Part shown: positions 8,739 to 16,911 of the stretch, in pieces
Position numbering within the stretch: the stretch's first letter is position 1
How the letters are laid out: every line of letters begins with the position of its first letter
DNA from: Halorientalis litorea
Lineage (GTDB): Archaea; Halobacteriota; Halobacteria; Halobacteriales; Haloarculaceae
Length of the DNA stretch: 64,000 bases
Assembly (NCBI RefSeq): GCF_023028225.1
Contig: NZ_CP095482.1
Coordinates: 434,001-498,000, forward strand
Direction: 5' to 3'
Notes under the pieces: model-generated
What the model was told of the DNA's origin: nothing
Databases searched by the model: none
Seen by the model: only the letters and a program-made list of their open reading frames with translations
Position numbers and translations under genes: made by a program

Positions 8739-10487
8739 CTACGTGGAGTGTTCGGATTGCGGTCGGCTGGCGGTCACATCGGTAATTTCGATTCGTATTC
8801 CGCCGTCGATGCCATCAGCGACTCGAATCGACCAGTCGTGAGCCTCGGCGATGTATCGGACGATAGTGAGGCCGAAGCCGGTGCTGTCGTTGCTCGTGGT
8901 GTGTCCGTGTTCGAAAATTGCGTCCCGTTCGTCCTCGGGGATACCGTCGCCATCGTCCGCAACGAAGAACCCGACGCTGTCCTCGTCAATCACGGTATTA
9001 CTGTCTGGGCCCACTGTTCCGACCAGAACAGTGAGTGGCCCGTCGTTGTGGGCCGTGGCGTTCTCGAATAGGTTTTGGAAGAGCTGAAGGAGTCGAACTG
9101 GGTCGGCTTCGATTGCCGTGTCTCCGACACGACAGTCTAACTCCGATTCGCCAGTCTGAACGTGATTCCAAGACTGTTCGGCGTGTTCGGCCAGCGAGCA
9201 CGTTTCAGTTTGCTCGACGTCCTCACCAGCACGAGCCAGTTCCAGCATGCTGTCTATCATCGACTCCATCCGGTCCAGCGCGTCTTCGAGACGTTCAGCG
9301 TCGTCACTGGGTTCCACATCTAGCCGATTGGTTTGAATCATCGCGACGTTCAGCGGGTTCCGCAGCTCGTGTGACACGATGGACGCGAACGCGTCGAGGC
9401 GTTCGTTGGACTGTTCGAGGTCCCGTCTCGTCGCTTCGAGTGTCGTGATGTCCCTGAACGTGATGAGCCGACTCCCGCCGTCACCGACCGCCGTCGTCTT
9501 CGCGTCGAAACATCGGCCCGCGTCGTCGGTGTATCGCAGCGGCTCCGGTTCCGTCTCGTCGGTATCTCGAACGGAGCGGAGCGTTTCGGCGAACCCGCCG
9601 AGAAACGCTGTTTCGTGCATCCCCCTCCACTCCGAGTCGACTTCGAACACCCGCCGTGCCGTCGGGTTGCTATCGACGACACGGTTGTTGTGGTCGACCA
9701 ACACGACGGGGTCGTCCATTACATCGAATAGCTGTTGGCGACCGATTGGCGCGACCTGAAACAGTTGGTACCTGAAGATAGCGACCGCGAGTGCGACCGC
9801 CGTGAGACCGAGTCCCAAGTCGGTAACGTTCAGATGCGGCGGGATAATCCCGGCTAGCAACAGCGCGTTCACTACGAGAGGCGTCCCGAAGCCGACTGCC
9901 ATCAGCACCGCCTGGCTAGTGGTGTCGTCGGTGTTGTTCGTAGCGATGTACGGGAGGACGACACCGGCACCGAAGAGTGTAACCGCGTAGATGTACAGTT
10001 GGTGGAGCGCGAACGACAGATTGAGGTCGCGGTCCAGCAGCACCCATTGCTCGACGGTGACCCCGAGGACGGTAATCGGCCCGCGGACAGTGAGTCCTCG
10101 CGGTTCGTACAGAAACACCGGGTCGAACGCGAGCAGGACACTGAGTCCGACGAGTTGGACGGCACTAACGACGGCGGCCCACCGTATCCACCGCCGTTTG
10201 TCGGCAAACGAGAAGGCGAAAAAGAGCGTCCCGAAACAGACGAACGGTATCACGACAGCGTTCGTAACGTTTTTTACGATGAGCGTCAGTTCCGATCGGA
10301 CGACTGCGGCCGCCACGAAGTTGGTTATCTCCCAGAAACTGAACCCGAACATCAGCGTGGCGAACGCGAACACCGAGAGTCGACGGTCACGCCGGAGATA
10401 TCGTCGCACCGCGTAGATACCCAGTCCGAAGGTGAGGAGGAATATAAGGGCGTAGAGAGTCATCAGTGGCGTAAACTGATAGCCCAT
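8739..10487 (-). CDS. 7TM-PAS sensor histidine kinase
   Basis: 582 residues. Seven membrane helices occupy about residues 1-225, like the histidine kinase N-terminal 7TM region. A PAS domain follows at about 235-340 (V-D-H-N-N-R-V-V-D-S-N-P-T-A). The HisKA motif is S-H-E-L-R-N-P. The ATPase domain carries N box N-L-F-E-N-A, G1 D-D-G-D-G-I-P and G2 G-F-G-L-T-I-V. It lies inside the exported-protein locus, convergent with the HxlR-receiver regulator; I infer these form a signalling pair. The ligand is unknown. Confidence 0.88.
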   Translation of the reverse strand: MGYQFTPLMTLYALIFLLTFGLGIYAVRRYLRRDRRLSVFAFATLMFGFSFWEITNFVAAAVVRSELTLIVKNVTNAVVIPFVCFGTLFFAFSFADKRRWIRWAAVVSAVQLVGLSVLLAFDPVFLYEPRGLTVRGPITVLGVTVEQWVLLDRDLNLSFALHQLYIYAVTLFGAGVVLPYIATNNTDDTTSQAVLMAVGFGTPLVVNALLLAGIIPPHLNVTDLGLGLTAVALAVAIFRYQLFQVAPIGRQQLFDVMDDPVVLVDHNNRVVDSNPTARRVFEVDSEWRGMHETAFLGGFAETLRSVRDTDETEPEPLRYTDDAGRCFDAKTTAVGDGGSRLITFRDITTLEATRRDLEQSNERLDAFASIVSHELRNPLNVAMIQTNRLDVEPSDDAERLEDALDRMESMIDSMLELARAGEDVEQTETCSLAEHAEQSWNHVQTGESELDCRVGDTAIEADPVRLLQLFQNLFENATAHNDGPLTVLVGTVGPDSNTVIDEDSVGFFVADDGDGIPEDERDAIFEHGHTTSNDSTGFGLTIVRYIAEAHDWSIRVADGIDGGIRIEITDVTASRPQSEHST

Positions 10488-10676
10488 CGGGAAACCTACT
10501 TCAGAACTACCGATATTAACAGTTGTGTTCGAGGCGGTTCAGTGTCCGACTCGGCAGTAAACGTCTCTAGTGGCGAGACACCGCCACTGTCGCGTGAACG
10601 GGGTCGAACGAAATCACGCGGTACCGGTTGTCACCGCAGTGGCATCGTCCAGTCGCTTCGAGCGGCGACGGGCTGT

Positions 10677-11369
10677 CTACGGCGTCGGCTCGATACGAAT
10701 CGTCAGCGTGTCACTGTCGTCGGGACTGGAGCCACTGGCGTTTGAGATGCCAGTGGTGTCGACGTTGCTGTTGAGGACTGTCCTACCACTGTCGCCGCCG
10801 ATGGTAGTTGTCGGGAAGTCGCCGCTAGCGTCGCCAGACGCCTGTGTGCCGTTGTCTGCGATGTTGAGGAACTTGTTGTTTGTCGTCTCGAGCGTCACGT
10901 CGTAATCGGCACCGTCGGCGTTGCCGTCGATGTCCGAACTGTCGATGACGAACAGGTCGTCGTAGTTGATGGTCGAATCTTGAGGGAGTCCACCGTCGTC
11001 AGCACCGAATCTAAGTGTCACGTCGTTCGCGATGAGACTCACTTCGGTGTCGGAGGCCCCGTGACTGCTCACGACTTCGGCCGAACTCGTCGGATTCAGT
11101 GTGGTTTCGTCTTGGTCTGTAGTGGTCGTGCCGTCCGCTGAGTCGATGAAGACCGTACTGAACGCCGCATCGACGCGCACGTCGACGTACTCGTCCGTCA
11201 GCGCGTCCACGTCTTCGGTCGCGTTGGTCACCTCGTCGGGACCGATGACGTTCACTTCGACGGTCCGCTCTGCCTCGACGGACGTGAACGCGCCCGACCC
11301 GAGCAGGCCGCCGCCACCGATTGCTAATGCACCCATTCCAGCCAGTATGTTTCTACGGTTCATCTTCAT
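10677..11369 (-). CDS. DUF1102-like exported protein (SipW-substrate type)
   Basis: About 230 residues from the ATG at 11369; a GTG at 11384 and an ATG at 11363 are alternatives. The N-terminus MKMNRRNILAGMGALA is followed by G-L-L-G-S-G-A-F-T-S-V-E-A-E-R. The region after the signal is acidic and beta-rich, with many Thr, Asp and Asn residues and no C-terminal anchor. The junction is nearly the same as in the divergent gene at 11537. Both resemble DUF1102 and TasA-like small secreted subunits. I infer a fibre or matrix subunit processed by the signal peptidase at 13380. Confidence 0.72.
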   Translation of the reverse strand: MKMNRRNILAGMGALAIGGGGLLGSGAFTSVEAERTVEVNVIGPDEVTNATEDVDALTDEYVDVRVDAAFSTVFIDSADGTTTTDQDETTLNPTSSAEVVSSHGASDTEVSLIANDVTLRFGADDGGLPQDSTINYDDLFVIDSSDIDGNADGADYDVTLETTNNKFLNIADNGTQASGDASGDFPTTTIGGDSGRTVLNSNVDTTGISNASGSSPDDSDTLTIRIEPTP

Positions 11370-11418
11370 GATTTTACCTAGCACGTAGTACGTGCCTTAC
11401 CACCCATCAGTGGGTATA

Positions 11419-11515
11419 GGGACTTATTATTAGGCTGCTTGAGCGGGACTAAAGGCGTGCTTGAGCGGATAATGACGGCCTTTAGACGGCATAACGGCGG
11501 CAATTAATAAGTCCC
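11419..11515. promoter_or_regulatory. Symmetric divergent promoter between the two exported-protein genes
   Basis: An 11-bp perfect inverted repeat, GGGACTTATTA at 11419-11429 and its complement at 11505-11515, places a TTATTA box facing each gene. Between them a direct repeat, TGCTTGAGCGG, occurs at 11436-11446 and 11458-11468. These copies start 22 bases apart, about two helical turns, as expected of a regulator site. Confidence 0.65.
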
Positions 11516-11536
11516 ACAGGTGCGTCCGTGTGACCA

Positions 11537-12097
11537 ATGGATATCAACAGACGAAACGTACTGCTCGGCCTCGGGACGGTCGGCATGGGCGTCGGCGGGG
11601 CGTTCGGCTCCGGGGCGTTCACCGCAGTCGAGGCAGAGCGGACCGTCGAAATCAATACCACGGACGACGCGAGTGCGATACTGACGTTCGCGGCGAACTC
11701 CCCGGCCGGAGACAACATCATCGCAACCGAAAGCGTGGGTGGGAGTAGCATCATCAAGGTCAAGCAATCGAACCTCAACGAGCAGGCGACGACACGGTTC
11801 GAGGACGCGCTTGCGGTAACCAACGGCGGCGGACAGAACGTCGGCCTCTCCGTAGACCCGAGTCAGAGCGACGACCCGAACAACCTCATCGGGAGTGTGC
11901 TGGACATTCAGGACACGAACGGGAACACAATCGTCGACGGGGGTACCCCCGGTGACAACGCCGTCGATGTAGACTCAACCACGAGCGTCGACCTCACTAT
12001 CGAAGTGGACCTCCGGAACGGGAACAGTGGGTCAGCCATCGATACGATCAACACTATCGTGTTCGCCGCGCGTGAAGGCGACCACTCCAGCGCGTAA
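11537..12097 (+). CDS. DUF1102-like exported protein (SipW-substrate type)
   Basis: 186 residues. The N-terminus MDINRRNVLLGLGTVGMG runs into G-A-F-G-S-G-A-F-T-A-V-E-A-E-R, almost the same as its divergent neighbour. The mature part is a short acidic beta-rich domain that ends without a membrane anchor. It starts a plus-strand run with the Gly/Ser-rich membrane protein (56-base gap) and the signal peptidase. Probable role: extracellular fibre or matrix subunit. The family link is by signal-region similarity and size, so the function remains inferred. Confidence 0.75.
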   Translation: MDINRRNVLLGLGTVGMGVGGAFGSGAFTAVEAERTVEINTTDDASAILTFAANSPAGDNIIATESVGGSSIIKVKQSNLNEQATTRFEDALAVTNGGGQNVGLSVDPSQSDDPNNLIGSVLDIQDTNGNTIVDGGTPGDNAVDVDSTTSVDLTIEVDLRNGNSGSAIDTINTIVFAAREGDHSSA

Positions 12098-12152
12098 CGC
12101 TCCCGTTCCTCTCTCGGGGCACGCGTGACGGTTCGTTCCGACCGGCAACTGT

Positions 12153-13310
12153 ATGAAACACCTGCACGTCATCGTTGGGCTTGCCCTAGTCGTCTGCGGG
12201 ACGGTCATAGCCACGGGTGCAGTCCCGTTCGACGGGCAAACCGACGAGCTCGGTGACGACAGCGGGATACACCTGCAACCGGCGGATACGCCGAACGGCG
12301 ACCGCTACGCCGAAATCGGTCCCGATGGGAAGCTCAGGGTCTCGATTACCACCATCCCCGGAACCGAGAGCAGATTCAACGATGTCTTCGTCGTCGGGTA
12401 CGAGGGTATTGAGGGGAGCAATAGGTCCGCAGACGTGTGGATTGGAAACGCAAGTAGTCGGATAACAATCGTTCGGATGGACAACGGCAATACAATCGAG
12501 GGACAGAACAACTCGATTACGCTCGCCCCGAACGAGTCTGTCAGGCTCGGCGTCGTCGCCGACGTTGATTCTAGTACGTCCAGAAGCTTCGTCGAGAACA
12601 TAACCTACGAGTCACCAGTATCGAGTTCTAACAGTGGGTCAGGTGCTGGGAGTAGTGGTGGCGGCAGTGGTTCGGGTGCCGGGGGTGGTGCTGGTGGCGG
12701 TGGCACCGACGCCGGGACTGGGACCGGAGCGAGTCCCGACGGCGGTGACGCTGATACCGAGACCGATACTGGTACCGACAGTGACACCGGAGACACAGAG
12801 TCGGGGCCGGACGCGGACACGGAGACGGACACCGGAACCGGTGGACTGGTTGCCGACTCGGGTGACTCGGTCCTGCCGGGGCTGTTAGACGGGCCAGTCG
12901 TGTTGCCGGTACCGGGTACGCTCTCTCTCACCTTCGGGTGGCTGGTCCTCCCGTGGTACGTGTGGGTGTTGTTCGTCGCAGTCCTCACCGTGGTGGCCGA
13001 CTACCTCACGCAGACCCGACTCCGTGGTGTGCTGCCGTTGCTGGAGACGCCAGCGGGGACGAAACAGCCGCGGTTCAGATACGCACTCGGCCGCCTCGGA
13101 CTACTGTGGTTAGTGGTACTCGTACTCACACAGGTGGCGATGGCCGCCCTGTGGACGCTGGGCTTCCAAGGCATGGTGCTGTTTGTCACTCTCCTGAGCG
13201 CGTCGGTTGTCTTCGGCGTCATGCTGGGCTACTGGGAACTGCCGGAAATCGAAGGCCGGCACGTCGAGCCGGTTGCTGACGGGCGCGGCGGTGAGGGACG
13301 AGACGACTGA
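12153..13310 (+). CDS. Membrane protein with Gly/Ser-rich and Asp/Thr-rich linkers
   Basis: 385 residues. A signal sequence at 1-24 precedes a beta-rich outer domain at about 40-152, comparable to the neighbouring exported proteins. A low-complexity linker at about 153-232 is first Gly/Ser, then repeating D-T-E-T and D-T-G-T units. At least four membrane helices lie between about 255 and 365. The linker would put the N-terminal domain at a distance from the membrane. It sits between a small exported protein and the signal peptidase. I infer an anchor or assembly platform. Confidence 0.7.
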   Translation: MKHLHVIVGLALVVCGTVIATGAVPFDGQTDELGDDSGIHLQPADTPNGDRYAEIGPDGKLRVSITTIPGTESRFNDVFVVGYEGIEGSNRSADVWIGNASSRITIVRMDNGNTIEGQNNSITLAPNESVRLGVVADVDSSTSRSFVENITYESPVSSSNSGSGAGSSGGGSGSGAGGGAGGGGTDAGTGTGASPDGGDADTETDTGTDSDTGDTESGPDADTETDTGTGGLVADSGDSVLPGLLDGPVVLPVPGTLSLTFGWLVLPWYVWVLFVAVLTVVADYLTQTRLRGVLPLLETPAGTKQPRFRYALGRLGLLWLVVLVLTQVAMAALWTLGFQGMVLFVTLLSASVVFGVMLGYWELPEIEGRHVEPVADGRGGEGRDD

Positions 13311-13379
13311 CCGGGTCGACCGGCCGAGCGACAGCGATTTACTGTCCCGTAATGTAAGGCCGACAAGCGGCATCCCTCG

Positions 13380-14519
13380 ATGTTCCGAACGTATCTGGTT
13401 AGAGCGGCAGAAGTTGTCGTTGTTCTGACAGTTCTCGCACTCATCGCGGGCGTCGTACTCGGCCAGCCAGTGTTGTTTAGTTTCGTCACCTCCGACAGCA
13501 TGTCGCCGACGATTCAGGAGGGCGATGGGTTCGTCGTCGTCCCCGACCAGTTGACCGGTGATATCGACGAGGGTGACGTAGTGGTGTTCCAATCCCAGGA
13601 AATCGAAGGCGGTGAATTGACTACGCACCGTATCGTCGGTGAGACGGACCGAGGGTACATCACGAAGGGGGACGGGAACCCCTTCACCGACCAAGACGGC
13701 GTCGAGCCGCCAGTGACCGAGAGTCAGATTGTCGCAACTGCTTGGCAGCCCGGCGGTCGAATAGTTCGGATTCCGTCCCTCGGGACGGCAATCCTCGGGA
13801 CACGCGCGTTCGTGTTCGAGGTGCAAGCGTCCGTTGCAGCCGCAGTCGGGGTCGAGGGGGCAGACAACGCTCAGGAGGTGGGCGGGGCACTCTTTTTATC
13901 CGGGTTGGTACTGCTGGTTCTGACGACTGTGAATCAGTTCCGTCGGGGTACCTCCCGGGACAGAAGCCGAACGCGGGGCCAAGATACGGTCGACCCGCGG
14001 TACGCGGTGATATTCTTGATAGCCATCGTGGTCGTGCCAGCGAACCTCGCGATGGTGTCCCCGAGTACGACGCACGAGATATCGACAGCGGAGATTGCAC
14101 AGGGCAGCGGTGTGGGACCGGGTGAGACGGCCGAAGCAAAGCTATCGGCACGAAACGGTGGAGCGGTGACGATGCTGGTCGTGTTCGAGCCACCGGCGGA
14201 TGTGACACTGAACAGCCGACAGCTCGAGGTCGTCGGGGGCGGTACAGCGTCGACGACGATGTTCGTCCCTGTTCCGTCGTCCGGCGAGGAGCGAACGGTG
14301 CGACTGCCGGAAAGCCGGTATATCGTAGTGCTGCCACCGTCCCTGCTGCTGACGCTGCACGACATACACCCGCTGGTCGCGCTGGGAGCAATCAACGGCG
14401 CGCTCGTCTTCAGCATCGTGGCACTCGTGTTCGGGCTAGTCGGGGTTCGCAAGCGGCGTACGCGTGACACCGGGCGAGACATCCCCCTCTCTGTCCGCAT
14501 CAAACGGGCACTCCGGTGA
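13380..14519 (+). CDS. SipW/ER-type signal peptidase I with extra C-terminal outer domain
   Basis: 379 residues. A membrane helix at about 9-29 is followed by T-S-D-S-M-S-P-T-I (nucleophile Ser40), T-T-H-R-I-V-G (His83) and T-K-G-D-G-N (Asp98). This is the Ser-His type of archaeal, eukaryotic and Bacillus SipW enzymes, not the bacterial Ser-Lys type. A helix follows at about 163-180. Then comes an added segment: helix at about 207-225, beta-rich outer domain at about 230-330, and helix at about 335-357. The added segment is absent from simple SipW enzymes. Likely substrates are the three neighbouring exported proteins. Confidence 0.88.
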   Translation: MFRTYLVRAAEVVVVLTVLALIAGVVLGQPVLFSFVTSDSMSPTIQEGDGFVVVPDQLTGDIDEGDVVVFQSQEIEGGELTTHRIVGETDRGYITKGDGNPFTDQDGVEPPVTESQIVATAWQPGGRIVRIPSLGTAILGTRAFVFEVQASVAAAVGVEGADNAQEVGGALFLSGLVLLVLTTVNQFRRGTSRDRSRTRGQDTVDPRYAVIFLIAIVVVPANLAMVSPSTTHEISTAEIAQGSGVGPGETAEAKLSARNGGAVTMLVVFEPPADVTLNSRQLEVVGGGTASTTMFVPVPSSGEERTVRLPESRYIVVLPPSLLLTLHDIHPLVALGAINGALVFSIVALVFGLVGVRKRRTRDTGRDIPLSVRIKRALR

Positions 14520-14623
14520 GCGACCTCCGGCGGTCGGCAAGTGTCGAAGCAGGGCCCCACACCAACAGGCCAGTGGCAATGCGTGAGGACTAAGACGGCG
14601 CGTCCGCGACTATCGAGCAAGAA

Positions 14624-15415
14624 ATGCGTGTCGAGACGGTCGGAGACGGCCCCGCTGAAGTGGCGGTTGTCGGCGGAATACACGGCGACGAACCGTGTGG
14701 GGAACACGCAGTCGAGACGCTCCTCGCCGAAGAGTTGACCGTCGAGCGACCGGTGAAGTTCGTGGTCGCCAACGAGGAAGCCGCCGAGCGCGGGGTCCGG
14801 TACGTGGACGAAGACCTCAACCGAGCGTTCCCGGGTGACCCGGACAGCGATACCCACGAAGGGCGGTTGGCGGCGACACTCGCCGACGAACTGGCGGGCT
14901 GTGAGGTACTCTCCTTGCACTCGACGCAGTCCTACGGTGGCCTGTTCGCCCTCGTGGGCGAGCGGACCCCGTTCGCCCGGCGCGTCTGTCCACGGCTCCC
15001 CGTCGACGCCGTCGTCGAAACCGGGGCGTTCAGCGAGGGGCGACTGTTCGAGGTGGCCGACCAGTTGGTCGAAGTCGAGTGTGGCTATCAGGGGTCCGAT
15101 GCGGCCGCCGAGAACGCCGTCGGCGTCACCCGGGCGTTCCTCCGGGCGACGGGCGCGCTCCCGGGCGGGACGGGGGCCGACCAGGCTGAGTTACCGGTCT
15201 ACCGCCTGACCGCACCGATACCGAAGGCCGCCGCCGAGGCTTACGAGGTGTTCGCGTCGAACTTCCGGCGCGTCGGCGTGGGTGAGGCGTACGCCGCCGC
15301 CGACGAGGAGGAGTACGTCGCCGACGAACCGTTCTATCCCGTCCTGATGTCGCCGTACGGGTACGAGGACGTGTTCGGCTACACCGCCGAGAAGGTGGAC
15401 ACGCTCACCGCCTGA
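14624..15415 (+). CDS. Succinylglutamate desuccinylase/aspartoacylase family protein
   Basis: 263 residues. Zinc ligands of the AstE/ASPA family are visible in G-G-I-H-G-D-E-P-C-G-E (His and Glu), with the third His in L-S-L-H-S-T. The motif D-E-D-L-N-R-A-F-P-G also fits the family. It would hydrolyse an N-acyl amino acid or related amide; the substrate is not predictable. A second, longer family member lies at 39119-40141. It stands alone between the signal peptidase and an opposite-strand gene. Confidence 0.82.
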   Translation: MRVETVGDGPAEVAVVGGIHGDEPCGEHAVETLLAEELTVERPVKFVVANEEAAERGVRYVDEDLNRAFPGDPDSDTHEGRLAATLADELAGCEVLSLHSTQSYGGLFALVGERTPFARRVCPRLPVDAVVETGAFSEGRLFEVADQLVEVECGYQGSDAAAENAVGVTRAFLRATGALPGGTGADQAELPVYRLTAPIPKAAAEAYEVFASNFRRVGVGEAYAAADEEEYVADEPFYPVLMSPYGYEDVFGYTAEKVDTLTA

Positions 15416-15437
15416 CGGCCGTGTCGTCGTCCGGCAG

Positions 15438-15896
15438 TCACTCGTCGGCGTCGCGGGCGGGGGCGAACTCCACGAGCGTCAGGTCCCGGTCGAGCATGCA
15501 GTAGTCGTGTGGCGGGTCGCCGACCACCTCGTCGATGCGGTACTCGGTGTCGAAGTCGGCACCGGCGGGTTCACAGAACTCGTGGGACGGACACCCAGTG
15601 TGTGGGCACTGCCCCGGGAGTTCTGCCGCGCTTCCGGCGTAGGCTTCCTGTGACTCGACGTTCGCGAGGACGGGCGCGGGTTCGACTTCGACGGCCGTGA
15701 CGCCGGTATCGTGGACGGCACAGTCGAGGGTGCTCGCGTTCTCACGGACGGCGGTCACGCGGTACCTCCGGCCCTCGACGAGATTCAGACACTGGTCACG
15801 GTACGGACAGCCCTCACACGCCGTCGCTTCGCCGCCGTAGACGAACTCGGTCCCGGGGTCTGCGAGTCGCGTTCCGATGAGCGTGACCGTCGGCAT
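15438..15896 (-). CDS. UPF0179 family protein
   Basis: 152 residues from the ATG at 15896. It carries two cysteine clusters, C-E-G-C-P-Y-R-D-Q-C and C-P-H-T-G-C-P-S-H-E-F-C, characteristic of the archaeal UPF0179 family, suggesting metal or Fe-S binding. Function is unknown. It is 70 bases downstream of the DUF5820 gene on the same strand and may share its transcript. Confidence 0.85.
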   Translation of the reverse strand: MPTVTLIGTRLADPGTEFVYGGEATACEGCPYRDQCLNLVEGRRYRVTAVRENASTLDCAVHDTGVTAVEVEPAPVLANVESQEAYAGSAAELPGQCPHTGCPSHEFCEPAGADFDTEYRIDEVVGDPPHDYCMLDRDLTLVEFAPARDADE

Positions 15897-15966
15897 CAAC
15901 GGATGTTCTCCGGCACCGCGGTTAAGTCTCCCGCCGGAACACGTCGACCGACGTACAGTGCGGTCG

Positions 15967-16350
15967 TCACGCCCGGCCGGTCAGTCGGTCGAGTTCGTCG
16001 AGGTACGCCTCGCGGGGGACCTGATACAGCGCGCGGTAGTCGATGTCACCGGCGGCGAACCGGTCGGCCAGCGACAGCGCGCCCTCGATGGCGGCGTCTT
16101 GGTCGTCGTACTGTTCGGTGTCGCGTGTCACCTCGGGTTCGAGCGACAGGGTGACGTACCACGGGTCGCCCGGGTCGGGTCGGTGTTGTCCGGGCCGTCG
16201 GCCGCGCTGTCCCTTCGTGAGATAGAGCGTCGGGAGACACGGTGCGGGGAACGAGTGGCTGTCGAACACGTCGGGACGGTAGACGAGGACGTGTTCCGTC
16301 TCGCCTTCGTTCCACACCTCCCACCCCGGCGGGAGCGTCTCGAAGGACAT
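15967..16350 (-). CDS. DUF5820 family protein
   Basis: 127 residues, soluble. It begins with L-P-P-G-W-E-V-W-N-E-G and contains Y-L-T-K-G-Q-R-G-R-R-P-G, a pattern of the haloarchaeal DUF5820 family. It has no catalytic motif I can name. Upstream is a 560-base intergenic region shared with the PrkA operon. Confidence 0.75.
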   Translation of the reverse strand: MSFETLPPGWEVWNEGETEHVLVYRPDVFDSHSFPAPCLPTLYLTKGQRGRRPGQHRPDPGDPWYVTLSLEPEVTRDTEQYDDQDAAIEGALSLADRFAAGDIDYRALYQVPREAYLDELDRLTGRA

Positions 16351-16911
16351 GACGAGGCGTTACGCGGCGACCACAATGAGTGCCCCGGTCGGACGCCTCG
16401 GGGACGGTCACGACCCGTGCAACTACCACACACGCACCCGGCCATCATATAAACGGGCGTGACGGCGGCCGGCGTGGCCGGCCAGAATACCGGACGACGT
16501 ATGCCACTTTCATCGTTTAAGTACCCGTCAGAGAGGGCGCGAAAACGCCGAATTGGGAGAAGGCTTATCAGTTCGCAACACTCATATAATAAATAGTATC
16601 GGTGGTAAGCCCACCCATACACGACCACCACACCGTGGCCGCTCTCACCGTCGCCGCCCGGGATTTATTGGTCTCATCCGACCACCGGAGTGCGCGCCGA
16701 GTGGCATGGTATGGTTGCACATGACAACTACAGTCCGAACACCCCGGTTCTGCCGGGCGCGCGTTGCGCACGCCTGCGATCAGTCCGGAGTGTCGACAGT
16801 AGCCACGTGGTGGCCGTCGAGGGAGGCACCGCCGAACGGTGCGGGGAGCCACCCGCACGGCCGGACCGAACGGACGGCGTTTGGAGCCGGCCTCAACCTT
16901 TCCGTGATAGC
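16351..16911. promoter_or_regulatory. Long leader region of the PrkA operon
   Basis: 560 bases between divergent genes. It contains GC-rich palindromic sequence near 16468-16483 (gccggcgtggccggc) and AT-rich TATA-like stretches at about 16515-16522 (gtttaagt) and 16586-16600 (tataataaatag). The first in-frame ATG with a family-like N-terminus is at 16912. The upstream open frame from 16690 is low in family character and rejected. A small RNA cannot be excluded. Confidence 0.4.

Noticed and set aside
16690..16911. Extension of the first PrkA frame upstream of 16912
   Set aside because: Low-complexity Arg/Cys-rich residues unlike PrkA N-termini; the ATG at 16912 begins a typical acidic haloarchaeal protein.
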